DNA of 64,000 nucleotides. Origin: Lantana camara (Eukaryota; Streptophyta; Magnoliopsida; Lamiales; Verbenaceae). The position numbers and the translations under genes were made by a program. The DNA lies in NCBI GenBank assembly GCA_037501455.1, contig CM074857.1, positions 102,395,501 through 102,459,500 of the forward strand, written 5' to 3'. The notes beneath the pieces were generated by a model, which was given only the letters and a program-made list of their open reading frames with translations, was not told the DNA's origin and made no database searches. Positions 21,285 to 31,920 of this stretch are shown here, in pieces. Numbering within the stretch: position 1 is the first letter of the stretch; the number at the start of each line of letters is the position of its first letter.

Positions 21285-24200
21285 TTAAACATAAAACCGC
21301 CGGAGGTTACATGCGTTCCAAGGGCGAGGCAAGCGCTCACCTTGAAGTGTCTCCAGGGTGTAAGTGTTGTTAGCTCTGAGTTGTACGACCTTGAATGGGC
21401 CTTCCCAATTGGGGTCCAATTTGCCCACGTGCCTGGATACTTCCACTTTCTTCAAAACCAAGTCTCCCAACTGGAAAGTTCTTTCCCTCACACGCTTGTT
21501 GTACTGTTGAGCCACAGAGGCTTTATAATGGTGAATCTTGGCCCAGGCCTTGTCCCTCCTTTCATCCAGCAAATCCAACTCCAAGCTCCTGTTGCCATCG
21601 TTGAGCTGAGGCTCGAAGTAGCCTACACGAGCGGATTCATTTACTATCTCCGCTGGTATCATTGCTTCTGATCCATAAACGAGCGCGTAAGGAGTTTCTC
21701 CAGTGGCCGCTCGTGGGGTGGTGCGATAAGCCCAAAGCGCTCCTTGTAGCTCTTCAGCCCATTCACTTTTCTTGCTCTCAAGCATGGTTTTTAGATGCTG
21801 CAAGATGATTCTATTGGTAACCTCTGCTTGCCCATTGGATTGTGGATGTCCCACAGAGGTAAACCGTTGTTCTATTCCCAACTCAGAACACCATTCTCGT
21901 GTGTCAGTCGCTATGAACTGGGACCCGTTGTCAGAAATGAGCACCCTCGGTATGCCGTACCTGCAAATGATGTTCTTCCAAATGAAGTCCCTCACAACCT
22001 TGAAGGTGATTTTTGCAACGGCCTCGGCCTCGGCCCACTTGGTGAAGTAGTCGACGGCTAAAATGACAAACTTCTTTTGTCCCGCAGCCATGGGCAAAGG
22101 GCCCACGATGTCTATTCCCCACTGGTCAAAAGGCCAAGAGACGTCTATTGGGATCATCTGTGCGGCTGGCAATTGAGGGAGATTTGAATGAAATTGGCAT
22201 TTGGGACACTTCCTCAAAAATTCGATGGCATCTTGGAGAACCGTAGGCCAATAAAAACCACTTCTCAGAACCTTTTTTGGGAAGATACGCCCTCCAGAAT
22301 GATTCCCACAACTTCCATTATGGATGTGTTCGAGCGTCTCCTTCGCTTGTGAGGGCCTCAGGCATCTCATTGGGGGTCCTTGAAATGATTTCTTGAACAA
22401 CCTCCCCTCGGGATCCAAAGCGAAACGAGGGGCCTTACTTCTGACTTTCCTGGCTTCCACCTTGTCAGCGGGAGTGACTCCATCCTTAAGGAAAATGACA
22501 ATGTCGTCAAGCCAACAGGGCTCGTTCGGATCAATCATGGCGATTATCCGGTTGGCGACCTTCTCCTTGATCAAAGGTTCCTCAGTTCTAAGGAACGTAA
22601 TAGAACGTTCGGAAGTGCCCTCTAAAGCTGATGCAAACTTTGACAGAGCGTCCGCACGCTCGTTTTCTCCTCGCGGCACTTGAAGTAGGTGAAATTCCTT
22701 GAACTTCCCAATGATTTCTCTGGCTTTATTTAAGTACTGTACCATGGTGGTTTCTCGAGCCTCATAAGTTCCTTCAATCTGGCTCGCAATTAACTGTGAA
22801 TCCACATAAGCAGTAATTCTAGAAGCTCCATTCTGAAAAGCAATATTCAATCCTTGCACGAGGGCTTCATATTCTGCTTCATTATTAGTGACTTGGAAAT
22901 CCAGCTTGATTGCAAAGTCCAGCTCAATCCCATCGGGGTTTCTGAGGGCCACTCCTACTCCTCCCCCTTGAGAGGTTGAGGAACCATCTGTGTGCAGTAC
23001 CCATAACCCCTCATTCTCCGCAACGGTGGGCTCGAAACCAAAGCGTTCAACCAACAAATCTGCTACAACCTGAGCCTGTATCGCCATCCTGGGCTCGAAG
23101 CATAGGTCAAACTGGCTCAATTCGATGGCCCATTTGATTAATCTACCAGATACGTCTGGCTTGGACAATACTTGCTTCAAGGGTTGGTCGGTGAGAACTG
23201 TTATGGAGTGCGCTTGAAAGTAAGGCCTTAGCCTTCTTGAGGCGTTGATAAGAGCGAACGCGAATTTCTCAATCTCCAAATACTTCTTTTCAGCTCCTTG
23301 CAACGTTTTGCTCAGATAATAGACGGGCAAGTGTTTCCGCTCCCGCACAGCGATCAGAAGCGCGCTTGTGGCCTCGGGAGAAACGAAAAGATACATAAAT
23401 AACCTCTCGCCTTCGACAGGCTTAGTCAGCAGTGGTGCGCTCGATAAGTAAGCCTTCATATCCTGCAGCGCCCTTTCGCATTCCTCTGTCCAAGCAAAGT
23501 TACGTGCGTTCCTCAAAATTTTGAAGAAGGGAAGGTTCCTGTCCGCCGAGCGCGAAATAAACCTGTTCAACGAAATGATTTTTCCCACTAGGACCTGCAC
23601 TTCCCGCAAATTTCGAGGGGAGGGAATTTCCAAAATGGCCTTGATCTTCTCCGGATTGGCCTCAATTCCCCTCTGACTGACCATGTACCCTAGGAACTTT
23701 CCCCCTTGTACTCCAAACGTGCACTTTGAAGGGTTCAACTTCATCCCATACTGACGCAAGATTGAAAAAGTGCGTTTGAGGTCTTCCAAGTGGGAATCCT
23801 GGCGCTCGCTTTTGACAATCATATCATCCACGTAAACCTCCATGGACTTACCAATTTCCTTTTCAAACATCTTGTTAACGAGCCGCTGATACGTAGCTCC
23901 GGCGTTCTTCAGTCCGAAAGGCATGACTAAGAAGCAATATACTCCCAGATGGACAACGAACGAGGTTTTGGGGCGATCTTCCGGGGCCATAAAGATCTGA
24001 TAATATCCCTGGAAAGCGTCCATCATGCTCATGAGCTCGCAGCCAGCGGTCGAATCCACCAATTGATCAATCCGGGGCAGCGGGTAAGGATCTTTAGGGC
24101 AGGCTTTGTTGAGATCAGTGAAATCGTTGCACATGCGCCACTTATTCGTGCTCTTGGGCACCAAGACGACGTTGCACAGCCACTCCGGATACAAGATGGG

Positions 24201-27200
24201 CTCGATATACTGAGCCTCTAGGAGTTTATTAACTTCCTCTTCAATGACTTTTTTCCGAAAGCCATGTACATCCCGCTTTTTCTGCTTGATGGGTTTGAAA
24301 GAGGGATCCACATTAAGCCTGTGGACAATGACGCTCGGGTCAATTCCTGTGAGATCGGAGGCTTTCCATGCAAATACATCACTGTTTTCCCTGAGGAAGT
24401 CAATCATCATAATCTGAGAAGGCCCCGAGAGGTTTGATCCTATCTGTGTAGTCTTATCCTTGTTTCCGGGCTCCAGCTCAATGGTAAGGAACTTCTCCGA
24501 GGGTTCGATCCTTACCTCAGGGCGAGGAAGTTCGAGCGCCCTCTTCTTTCCTATCAAACGGTCACCGGATGCTGGTTCACCCTCTCCCGGTTCGTCCCCT
24601 TCTGAGGACGATCCCCCAACAGTTCCTGGTGGTGCACCTTCGAGGGGATTCTCCTCGTTGTTTCCCCTCTTCTTTTTGTTCTTCTTCTTGTTCAATTTCG
24701 CCCTCTTCCGTGCTGGGCTGTCCTCATCTAGGTTGGGGAAGTCCACTGATTTTTTGGTGGTACCCATTTGGAAGGTTCTCTCCGTTTTAGGCTTTCTAAG
24801 GGACAACATGTAACATTCCCAAGCCTCCTGCACATTGCACAGTACTTCTCCTACACCCTCGGGGGTGGGGAATTTAATCTTCTGATGGTAGGTGGAGATG
24901 ATGGCTTTGAAGTCCACGAGGGCGGGGCGCCCAATTATGATGTTATATGGAATGTCAATCTCCACCACCGCGTATGTTACCAGGAGTGTTTTGCGCTGAG
25001 GGGCTAGTCCGAATGAAGTAGCTAGGCGTATTTGCCCTCGCGGGACAACTTCCGAGCCTCCAAAGCCAATAAGGGCCGTTTTGAGAGGCTCGAGCGGAAG
25101 ATCAACCTTCATCTTTAAGAATGTAGAATAAGGCAAAACATTAACGGAGCTTCCACTATCCACCAATACCCTTTTTACAACATGATTATGAACATCTAAA
25201 CTAACCACCATGGGGCAATCTGAGGTTATACCCTCCCCATGGGGCGTTACAATATGTTCTAAATCCCTATCATCAAAGCCTATTACATCATTTTCTCGTG
25301 ACCTTTGAGCGCTTGATCTCTGGATGGCGTAGATAGGTTTAGGCACTGCTGGGCGTTGGTTGTAGCTCCGGACATACCTCCGTCGGGAGGCGTTGGAATC
25401 CCCTCCTGATGAGCCCCCTGCAATCATATTTATGACTGCGAAAGGTTCGTTTTCTTGCTCAGGGGCCTTTCCTTTATTGCCCCGGCGGCTGCTGCTTTCA
25501 GGGGGTCCCCTACCCCTTGCGCTCTTTGAACGGGACGGACTCCTCCTTCTCCTTCCGGTGCGCTCGTTGCATTGTTCATCGTAGCGCTCGAGCACCCGGA
25601 CAAACTCCTTCAGGTGGCCCCCTGCGACGAGCCTCTGAATTTCAGCTTCCAACTGTCGGCACTCATCTGTGTCGTGCCCCCTCTGCTTGTGGAATGCACA
25701 GTATTTGTTGGAGCGCCTGAGCGAGTCGGTTTCTCTCATTTTGATGGGTCTCTTAAAGAGCTTTTTATCTGAGAGGTTATAGACTTCTGAATTTGGCCTC
25801 GTGAGCGGAATTCGCTTGAATCGACGAGGGGGTGGTGGCGACCTCCTGCGCTCCTGAGGGCGCTCCTTCTTGATAGCCACGTCCCGTCCCCGCTCGTGAT
25901 GAGGTCGCTCGTTCCTGGCCGGGCTGTGATGCCGGGGACCATTCGTCCCATACATGTCTTCGAGCGCGAAGAACGGCTCGGCTATTTCTCTTAAGGCCAT
26001 GAGGGTCCCAGGCCTCCTTTCCACAATGGCATCAGCGAATTTTTTGCTCACATATTGTTTGTGATCCACAGCCTGAAAAAGCACCGGGATCAAGAAATCC
26101 ATTGAAGGCCTTTCCACCTGTAGGATCTCCTTGTTGAAGCGGGCGAAGAACGAGCGCAGAGATTCGCTCTTGCCTTGCACCACGTTGTACAGGGCAGTGG
26201 GTGCGGTGACTGGCGCTTTCAAAGAATTGAAGTGGTTGAGGAAAGCATTAGCCAGTTCTTCATATGAGTGGATCGAGCGCGGCGGCAATCGCTTGTACCA
26301 CTCTTGAGCCATTCCTACCAAGGAAGTGACAAACACTTTTGCCCAGTAATTGCTGGAATGCTCGTAGAGGTGCATAAGATGCACAAAGTGATCCAAGTGT
26401 TCAGCTGGATCAGTTGTCCCGTCGTAACGGTTGATGGAAGTGGGGACTTTGGCCATGCCTGCTTGGGCCATCAGAACTTCTTCCACGAGGGGTGAACCCC
26501 TCGCCAGTGGGTGGTACTCATACGTGCCGAAGTTTTCCTCCGGCTCCTTGCGGCGGGGGACCTTTGGTAGAGGGTCCTTGGTGTGGGTGCTTCTGGCGTC
26601 AACCCGTTCATCCCGACTAGGGGAGATCTGAGTTGAACGCCCTCGTGAGAGCTGTCCCACAATATCCTTGAGACCCTGCAGCTGGTCTTGCACAGCCGCG
26701 AGGATGTCAGGATTTACGTCTGCTTGCTTGTCTCCGTGCCTAGGGGCTCGTGAGCCCCTCCTGGAGACATGAGAGTCCCCTTCATTATCATTTACCCGTT
26801 CTGTGGGCTCTTTGTTCCTGCCCATGGAGGGACGCTCGTTGCCCTCCTGCTGTGGCACTTCTCTGGCTGGTGGTGGTGGTGGTTGTGCCCTCAGGACAGC
26901 CTGGGCTTCTCTGAGGGGAAAGTTTTGTTGTCCGCCCAAAGGGGCTGCAATTTGAGTGGCCTGCCCAGAGGGAAAGTACATGGAATGGAACCTTTCCCAT
27001 GCCCCCTGAGCCGCCTGAACCTCACACTGGGCGTAGAGAGCCCTCAACTGTTGGGTGGTCAGTGGAGGCAACTCCACTCCTTCGATCTCCCTGGGGACCA
27101 CCACCGGGAGCTGGATCTGGCCTGCATGATACGGCTGGACCGGCGGCATCATGACAAACGGAGTGAGGGTGTATCCAGGTGGGGGCATCATGTAGCCCTG

Positions 27201-27482
27201 TATTCCGGGAATCACCTGGGGATGGACCCAGGGGTTCTGAGCATGTTGCGGAGGAGCAGAGAGAGAGGCTCCTCCAGCGGTGGTGGGAATCTGCAGTGCC
27301 GGCGGTGCAGGTGGAGGTACGGAAGACTCTGCTTGTGGAGTCACACCTGCGGCGGGAGGTGCTCCACCAGCGGCGACGGATGGAGGCGGGGCTCCACCAG
27401 TAGCGGTGGAGGGAATAATGATATTTGCATCCTGGGAGGCATTATCTCCTCCTCCCACAGCTCCAGATCTCGTAGCAACCAT
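21285..27482 (-). CDS. Element Y gag-pol polyprotein (2065 aa, intact)
   Basis: The minus-strand ATG at 27482 lies about 70 bp after the primer-binding site. The order is: a proline/alanine/glutamine-rich N-terminus (1-250); Gag capsid domain (about 330-500); a Cys/His segment, YCAFHKQRGHDTDEC (about 600); retropepsin with Asp-Ser-Gly near 775; RT with Tyr-Val-Asp-Asp near 1217; RNase H starting HTDGSS near 1498; integrase zinc finger (HNGSCGNHSG ... CPKCQFH, about 1700-1745); and the integrase core with Asp near 1792, SDNGSQF, and Glu in NGQAEVTNR. RNase H before integrase is the Gypsy order. There is no stop or frameshift. The protein packages, copies and inserts the element. The stop at 21285 is followed by the hairpin repeats. 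It resembles element X pol throughout. Confidence 0.96.
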   Translation of the reverse strand: MVATRSGAVGGGDNASQDANIIIPSTATGGAPPPSVAAGGAPPAAGVTPQAESSVPPPAPPALQIPTTAGGASLSAPPQHAQNPWVHPQVIPGIQGYMMPPPGYTLTPFVMMPPVQPYHAGQIQLPVVVPREIEGVELPPLTTQQLRALYAQCEVQAAQGAWERFHSMYFPSGQATQIAAPLGGQQNFPLREAQAVLRAQPPPPPAREVPQQEGNERPSMGRNKEPTERVNDNEGDSHVSRRGSRAPRHGDKQADVNPDILAAVQDQLQGLKDIVGQLSRGRSTQISPSRDERVDARSTHTKDPLPKVPRRKEPEENFGTYEYHPLARGSPLVEEVLMAQAGMAKVPTSINRYDGTTDPAEHLDHFVHLMHLYEHSSNYWAKVFVTSLVGMAQEWYKRLPPRSIHSYEELANAFLNHFNSLKAPVTAPTALYNVVQGKSESLRSFFARFNKEILQVERPSMDFLIPVLFQAVDHKQYVSKKFADAIVERRPGTLMALREIAEPFFALEDMYGTNGPRHHSPARNERPHHERGRDVAIKKERPQERRRSPPPPRRFKRIPLTRPNSEVYNLSDKKLFKRPIKMRETDSLRRSNKYCAFHKQRGHDTDECRQLEAEIQRLVAGGHLKEFVRVLERYDEQCNERTGRRRRSPSRSKSARGRGPPESSSRRGNKGKAPEQENEPFAVINMIAGGSSGGDSNASRRRYVRSYNQRPAVPKPIYAIQRSSAQRSRENDVIGFDDRDLEHIVTPHGEGITSDCPMVVSLDVHNHVVKRVLVDSGSSVNVLPYSTFLKMKVDLPLEPLKTALIGFGGSEVVPRGQIRLATSFGLAPQRKTLLVTYAVVEIDIPYNIIIGRPALVDFKAIISTYHQKIKFPTPEGVGEVLCNVQEAWECYMLSLRKPKTERTFQMGTTKKSVDFPNLDEDSPARKRAKLNKKKNKKKRGNNEENPLEGAPPGTVGGSSSEGDEPGEGEPASGDRLIGKKRALELPRPEVRIEPSEKFLTIELEPGNKDKTTQIGSNLSGPSQIMMIDFLRENSDVFAWKASDLTGIDPSVIVHRLNVDPSFKPIKQKKRDVHGFRKKVIEEEVNKLLEAQYIEPILYPEWLCNVVLVPKSTNKWRMCNDFTDLNKACPKDPYPLPRIDQLVDSTAGCELMSMMDAFQGYYQIFMAPEDRPKTSFVVHLGVYCFLVMPFGLKNAGATYQRLVNKMFEKEIGKSMEVYVDDMIVKSERQDSHLEDLKRTFSILRQYGMKLNPSKCTFGVQGGKFLGYMVSQRGIEANPEKIKAILEIPSPRNLREVQVLVGKIISLNRFISRSADRNLPFFKILRNARNFAWTEECERALQDMKAYLSSAPLLTKPVEGERLFMYLFVSPEATSALLIAVRERKHLPVYYLSKTLQGAEKKYLEIEKFAFALINASRRLRPYFQAHSITVLTDQPLKQVLSKPDVSGRLIKWAIELSQFDLCFEPRMAIQAQVVADLLVERFGFEPTVAENEGLWVLHTDGSSTSQGGGVGVALRNPDGIELDFAIKLDFQVTNNEAEYEALVQGLNIAFQNGASRITAYVDSQLIASQIEGTYEARETTMVQYLNKAREIIGKFKEFHLLQVPRGENERADALSKFASALEGTSERSITFLRTEEPLIKEKVANRIIAMIDPNEPCWLDDIVIFLKDGVTPADKVEARKVRSKAPRFALDPEGRLFKKSFQGPPMRCLRPSQAKETLEHIHNGSCGNHSGGRIFPKKVLRSGFYWPTVLQDAIEFLRKCPKCQFHSNLPQLPAAQMIPIDVSWPFDQWGIDIVGPLPMAAGQKKFVILAVDYFTKWAEAEAVAKITFKVVRDFIWKNIICRYGIPRVLISDNGSQFIATDTREWCSELGIEQRFTSVGHPQSNGQAEVTNRIILQHLKTMLESKKSEWAEELQGALWAYRTTPRAATGETPYALVYGSEAMIPAEIVNESARVGYFEPQLNDGNRSLELDLLDERRDKAWAKIHHYKASVAQQYNKRVRERTFQLGDLVLKKVEVSRHVGKLDPNWEGPFKVVQLRANNTYTLETLQGERLPRPWNACNLRRFYV

Positions 27483-27552
27483 GATTGTTGAATGTAAGGG
27501 TGTGCTTGCTTTTCTACCAACAAAAAGAAAGGAGGAAGATGGAGGACTGGTT

Positions 27553-27570
27553 TCCCACAGACGGCGCCAA
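27553..27570 (-). other. Element Y primer-binding site
   Basis: On the minus strand, TGGCGCCGTCTGTGGGAA lies a few bases after the 5' LTR end. Element X has the same site. The first eight bases match the 3' end expected of a tRNA ending CGGCGCCA, such as plant tRNA-Asp. Confidence 0.88.
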
Positions 27571-27573
27571 AAA

Positions 27574-28383
27574 TGATGGGTTCAGAAATGGGTGGATCCG
27601 AATCCGATCACTTTACGATTTGTATTTTGTGGAGGAAACCACCGGAGCTTCGCCGGAAATGAAAAGGGGGTTCTACCTGTTGGGACAAGCACAAGAAAGG
27701 TCAGAAGGCCAAGCTGGGGGAACTGGGGGTGATACCCAGTTTGGCTCTCCGACGCTCAAGTCAGTTCAAGGTATGAGGAAATATGAGTTCAGTCACAGTT
27801 TCAGTGATGAAGAATGCTTACCAATGTAGAAGATGACTTTAGCTATTTATAGTTGAGGGTCAAGGGCCCTTTGGTCATTTGCCTCAAGTGGTCCTGGCCG
27901 AATGTTGCCCTAACACGTGGCGCCATGAGAGAGAAACCTAGGAGGAATCTTCTGCAAAAGCGGCTAAAAGTTGGTGCTGGCAACAGTGGCAGGTGCGCGG
28001 GCATGTACGATGTGTCAGAGAGCCATTTGGGTGGTTGGTAACGAGGGCTTAAGAGCACGCTCATGACAACCTGGAGTATTGGAGGCCAAGATATCCGCTG
28101 AGGGGGATGAAGGCTCCAGTTCAAGTAACGAGCCAAAGGGGAAGCCACCCTGAGGGAGTGTGACGCTCGAAGAGGGCTCCCATGGCACGTGGGCGTACCA
28201 ATCATTTAGTATGTAGGACGCTCGTGGGAGTGATAGCGCTCGTTGGGCTTAACTCCTGAAGAAGGATTGCGCTCGTTGTGCTTGGCGCTCGTGCGCTGAT
28301 GGGTGCAGCCTTGGGGAGACAGATGTCATCATCTCGGCGATGCCACGTGTCTTGCGTGGGACGGTCGTATTTTGACCCCATCA
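27574..28383 (-). repeat. Element Y 5' LTR
   Basis: 810 bp, nearly identical to 15922-16731. A minus-strand TATA box sits in the same relative position (27841-27850) and drives the genomic RNA. Followed by the AGTGT duplication at 28384-28388. Confidence 0.95.
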
Positions 28384-28388
28384 AGTGT

Positions 28389-29439
28389 CGCCGCTAGTTC
28401 TTCACTCCACATCGACCATCTTTAACTTCTTTCTCCATCCAACCTGAAGGTATGTTTTCTTGACAAAAAGTGAGTGTTTTGGTTATTTATAGCATAGGCT
28501 TACATGGATCGCGAGATCCCTCGTGCTTGTTTTCTTATGAAGAATAGGTTAACCTTTGCATAGGTCTCAATTTATTACTCCCATTCTTGCCACTAAAAGT
28601 GACTAGCACTAAGAATTAAAATATGTAAACCCTTCCCCCTTTAATTTGTTTAAGACGAAAAGGAATGAAAATGATGGTTGTGGATTAGGTGAGGTGCTGC
28701 TGTGCTACGTTTTATTATTCCTTTTGCCTAATGATGTCAAAACCCAAGCATGTGACTAAGAGAATTTGAATCTAATAAATACAGTGCTTCACGATTATTC
28801 ATATAAGCAATGTCAAAGCATGTTTCCCTACACAACGAGTGGGATTACCGTTTGCCTCTTGGATTCGCGGTTGCTCCAGTGTAAGAAAAAAAAAGAAACA
28901 ACACAGCCACGGTTTCTAGAGAGAGTTAATATGATATCTCATGCTTTTTAGGAACCCACAAAGTCATTCAACATTCGACTGGTCAGTTGTATTTTGGTTT
29001 CGAAAAATGTAAATAACAAGAATATTGAACCTCATCAAGTCTTTCTTAGAGAAATAGTCAGGGGACGCATGACTCGAATTACACCCTTCGTGCATATATG
29101 GATTGATTACTGCACCTCTCTATCTTAGCTAGCATATAGTCAACAATTCAACAGGTATCAATCGTAATTCGAAATAATATAACGTACCACTGCGCCTTAG
29201 ATTTTATTTGCCTCGATGACATGTTTGACCATGGGGTTGCATCCTCATGGGCTTCCTTAGCCTATTGCTCACTGACTGATTCTTACCCGTAGTCATGTAT
29301 TTAATCTTCCTTTGTTGTTGCTTCTTTTATTTGATATGTGTGATCTTTTGGCATCATCATTTGTATACACTATTTTTGTGTTGGTTGACGGTTGGAGCTT
29401 GGTTTATCGCTTGTATTCACCCGGCTCCTTCTCCGTAGG
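28389..29439 (+). promoter_or_regulatory. Element X antisense-gene leader with probable intron
   Basis: There is no credible open frame. Pyrimidine-rich leader sequence (28390-28448) ends at a good donor, CTGAAG|GTATG (about 28450). CTCCGTAG|G at 29438 is a good acceptor directly before the ATG at 29440. I infer a leader intron of about 1 kb, the counterpart of the shorter one in Y. The upstream part of the leader lies left of element Y (15425-15921). Confidence 0.5.
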
Positions 29440-31920
29440 ATGTCCGCTGAGCCAAGCCATTCGCTTCATCCGGGGGCTGGTTTGGACATCTCCTCGGGGA
29501 GCGAGTTTGATTCTTCTAGACATTCGGGCATCCATGGTACATTTGTCGCAATCTCAGTTTCTTCAGGTTCCTCTTGCTCTCGCCACTCTTGGCCCGCTCC
29601 CTCTCAGGGTGGTAGGTCTGTCGATGATCAGGAATCCACAGGGGACTCAGAGGAGCCACCTTCAGGAGGTTTAGTGGGTCCTGCTTATTATCAGAAGTTT
29701 GCTTCAGGGCTTTCAGCAGAAGGTTTGAGTGATTTACAGTCTGGAGTGGGGATTCCTTCTGATTGGCCAATTAGGCTTCCCGGCCATGCCGAGCGTCCTC
29801 ATTGTCCTCCTGCCGGCTTCTTGTGTTTCTATACGGCTCAGGTGGAAGCGGGAATGCGTTTTCCCATTCCTCAATTTTATAAGGATGTATCCAACCTCTT
29901 CAAAATCCCTTTGAACCAACTGACTCCTAATGCGATGAGATTACTAGCAGGGTTTGGGGTGTTGTTTAGCTTCCTCGGGGAAGAGTTATCTGCTAAATCT
30001 TTTCGACGATACTTCTTGGCCAACCTGTACGAGCCTGGTTTGTTTTATTTTAGCCCGCGGGATGGTGCTTCCTTCCTGGACCTTTCTCGTTCTCCTCGTA
30101 ACTGGAAGAAATCCTACTTCTTTATAGCATCTCCTGAGTCTTGCGGGTTCCCTACTAGGTGGAGAAGGTCTAGCCCGCGTCTGAAACCCTTTGTGTCAGG
30201 TGACCATCCTACGTTGTTCGAAACCACCATCACCCACCTTACTAAAGAGTGTTATCGTGCGAGGCTCCTCACCAAGAATGCTCTTCTTCACCATTTTGGT
30301 CTTAGCCCTCGAGAGGAGTTGCTTAGCGTCTCCATTGGTATTGATAGGACCCACGGATTGAATGTTGTATTCCATTTGTTTGCCTGCCTGCTTTTTTGTT
30401 TTTTTGTTTTTTTTGTTTTTTTTGTTTTTTGTTTTTTGTTTTTTTTGTTTTTTTGCTTTTTTTGCGCCTTTACATTCTTGTCATGATTGTATGTTCAGCA
30501 TATCCTATTTCGTGCATTGATGGTTTCTTTTTCCGTTTTGCAGAAAACGCCATGGTACTTTCCAAACTCAAGGAGCATCTTAACAATCTTCGCAAGGATG
30601 GCACAACTGGTGAACTTCCTGCATCGGGAGCAGCCGCGGTGATGCCCCCTCCGGGGGCCTCTTCTAAGCGCTCCTCTCTGCGTGTCAAGGATGCTGACAA
30701 GAGCAAACGTCCTTTAGAGGATGACCAGATGCCTCCTACCATCAGCATACCTCCTTCTTCCAAACGTTCTAAGGGCAAGGCGATAGATTCAGGAAGCAAC
30801 ACTTTCAAGCCCTCCTGCGAGGTGCAGGACTCTTCCTCGCTGCTGCAGGAGAGGAGTGCTGATTTGAGTCGCTCCTTCCTACAAGGTTTGGTGCCTCCCG
30901 TTGATGGTACTTTCATGGAGGCTCTGACTCGGCGAGATGTTCAGGATCGTCTGTCTTCCTCCTTAGCTGAGGTAGTATTCATATTTTTGCAGCTGACTAT
31001 AGCAGTATTGAATGTCATGTATAATGCTTTGCTTCCTCCAGGTGGTCCTCTTCACTAGCCATCTGTTGGAGCTTCCTAGGCTCCCTACTGTTGAAACCCT
31101 CCAGCAGCAGATATCGGTTTTGGAGAAGCAAGTGGATACTTTGAGCAAGGATGTGTCCCGTCTCCGTTCACAAAGGGACGATGCCATCGCCCAAAGCAAA
31201 AAATTGGACCAAGACATAAAACAAATGACCAAAGAGAAAGATGCAGCTGTGAAGAAGGCATACAAGCAAGCCTTCCGTGACTTTCCTGGGAGCAATAAGG
31301 GTAAGCATCTTCTGGAGGAACACGCACAGCAGGTTCGTCAAGAGTTCATGGCATCCTCGGACTTCAAGGACGTCCTGCTTCAGAGGACAGCTTCATTGTT
31401 TCATCATGGGTTTGAGGCATGTGTAGCACAATTCGCGGCTAATGGCTTCACGGAAGTGGATTTTCTGAATGAGGAGGCTGCTTTGGACTCCGTGCCTAGG
31501 CTAGCAGGCTTGCTTGGACTTCCTGATTCCTCAGTTTCTTTGAATGCCACCACTTTGGATGCTGCGAAATCAGATTCAGGTAGTAGGTAGTGCATACTTA
31601 TCTTCTTTCGCCCATTTCGTGTCACCTTCGTAACAATATTCGTTTTGTGTCTTTGTCGGTTACTTTTAGGTAAGATTCCGGGGGGCCAAGCGAGTAGTCT
31701 TCCTGATAAGGTTCGCCCTGTCCCTCCTGCTGCGGCCACGCGGGATCCTTCGATTCCTGAGGATCTTGAAATGACTCCTGTTGTCTCGGCAAACCAGGAT
31801 TTCATGCTTGCTTCTGGGGTTGCTTCCAAGGGCGATCCTGCTAAGGAGGATGGATATGCTCCGGCTACCAAGGAGGGTGGATCTCCTCTGGCGGATTTTC
31901 CCGACACTCCTGCTTCCTAG
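29440..31920 (+). CDS. Element X antisense gene: four-exon gypsy-type transposon protein (PF04195-like)
   Basis: The exons are 29440-30337, 30544-30971, 31042-31579 and 31670-31920. Intron phases are 1, 0 and 1; the first two match elements Y and Z. All junctions are GT-AG and keep the frame open to the stop at 31918, giving about 705 residues. Exon 1 has a Ser/Gly-rich N-terminus and the PF04195-like core (CFYTAQVEAGMRFPIPQFY ... LTPNAMRLLAGF). Exon 2 is basic with SKRSKGKA. Exon 3 is a coiled coil (QQQISVLEKQVDTLSKD). Exon 4 is an acidic, Pro-rich tail. Intron 1 contains a T-rich TTTTTTG tract (about 30390-30460). Unlike X gag-pol, the frame is uninterrupted. The function of this protein is unknown. 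Element Y has cut the gene from its likely promoter. Confidence 0.8.

Larger units (their letters stand above)
15922..28383 (-). mobile_element. Complete Gypsy LTR retrotransposon 'Y' (Tat-like) with antisense gene, nested in X
   Basis: The 12,462-bp minus-strand element has 810-bp LTRs at 27574-28383 (5') and 15922-16731 (3'). It is flanked by perfect 5-bp duplications AGTGT at 15917-15921 and 28384-28388. By eye the LTRs differ at about three positions (0.4%). In element order it has a primer-binding site (27553-27570), an intact gag-pol (27482-21285), two tandem-repeat blocks (20386-20985), a plus-strand spliced gene (17345-20159) and a polypurine tract (16732-16749). The polyprotein is open and all pol motifs are present, so Y is structurally autonomous for gag-pol. 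Its antisense gene has one frameshift. It is younger than X, because it lies inside X. Confidence 0.96.

Noticed and set aside
24460..27576. Long plus-strand open frames opposite Y gag-pol (for example 26769-27491)
   Set aside because: They mirror the GC-rich, proline- and glycine-coding strand of gag and have no independent features.
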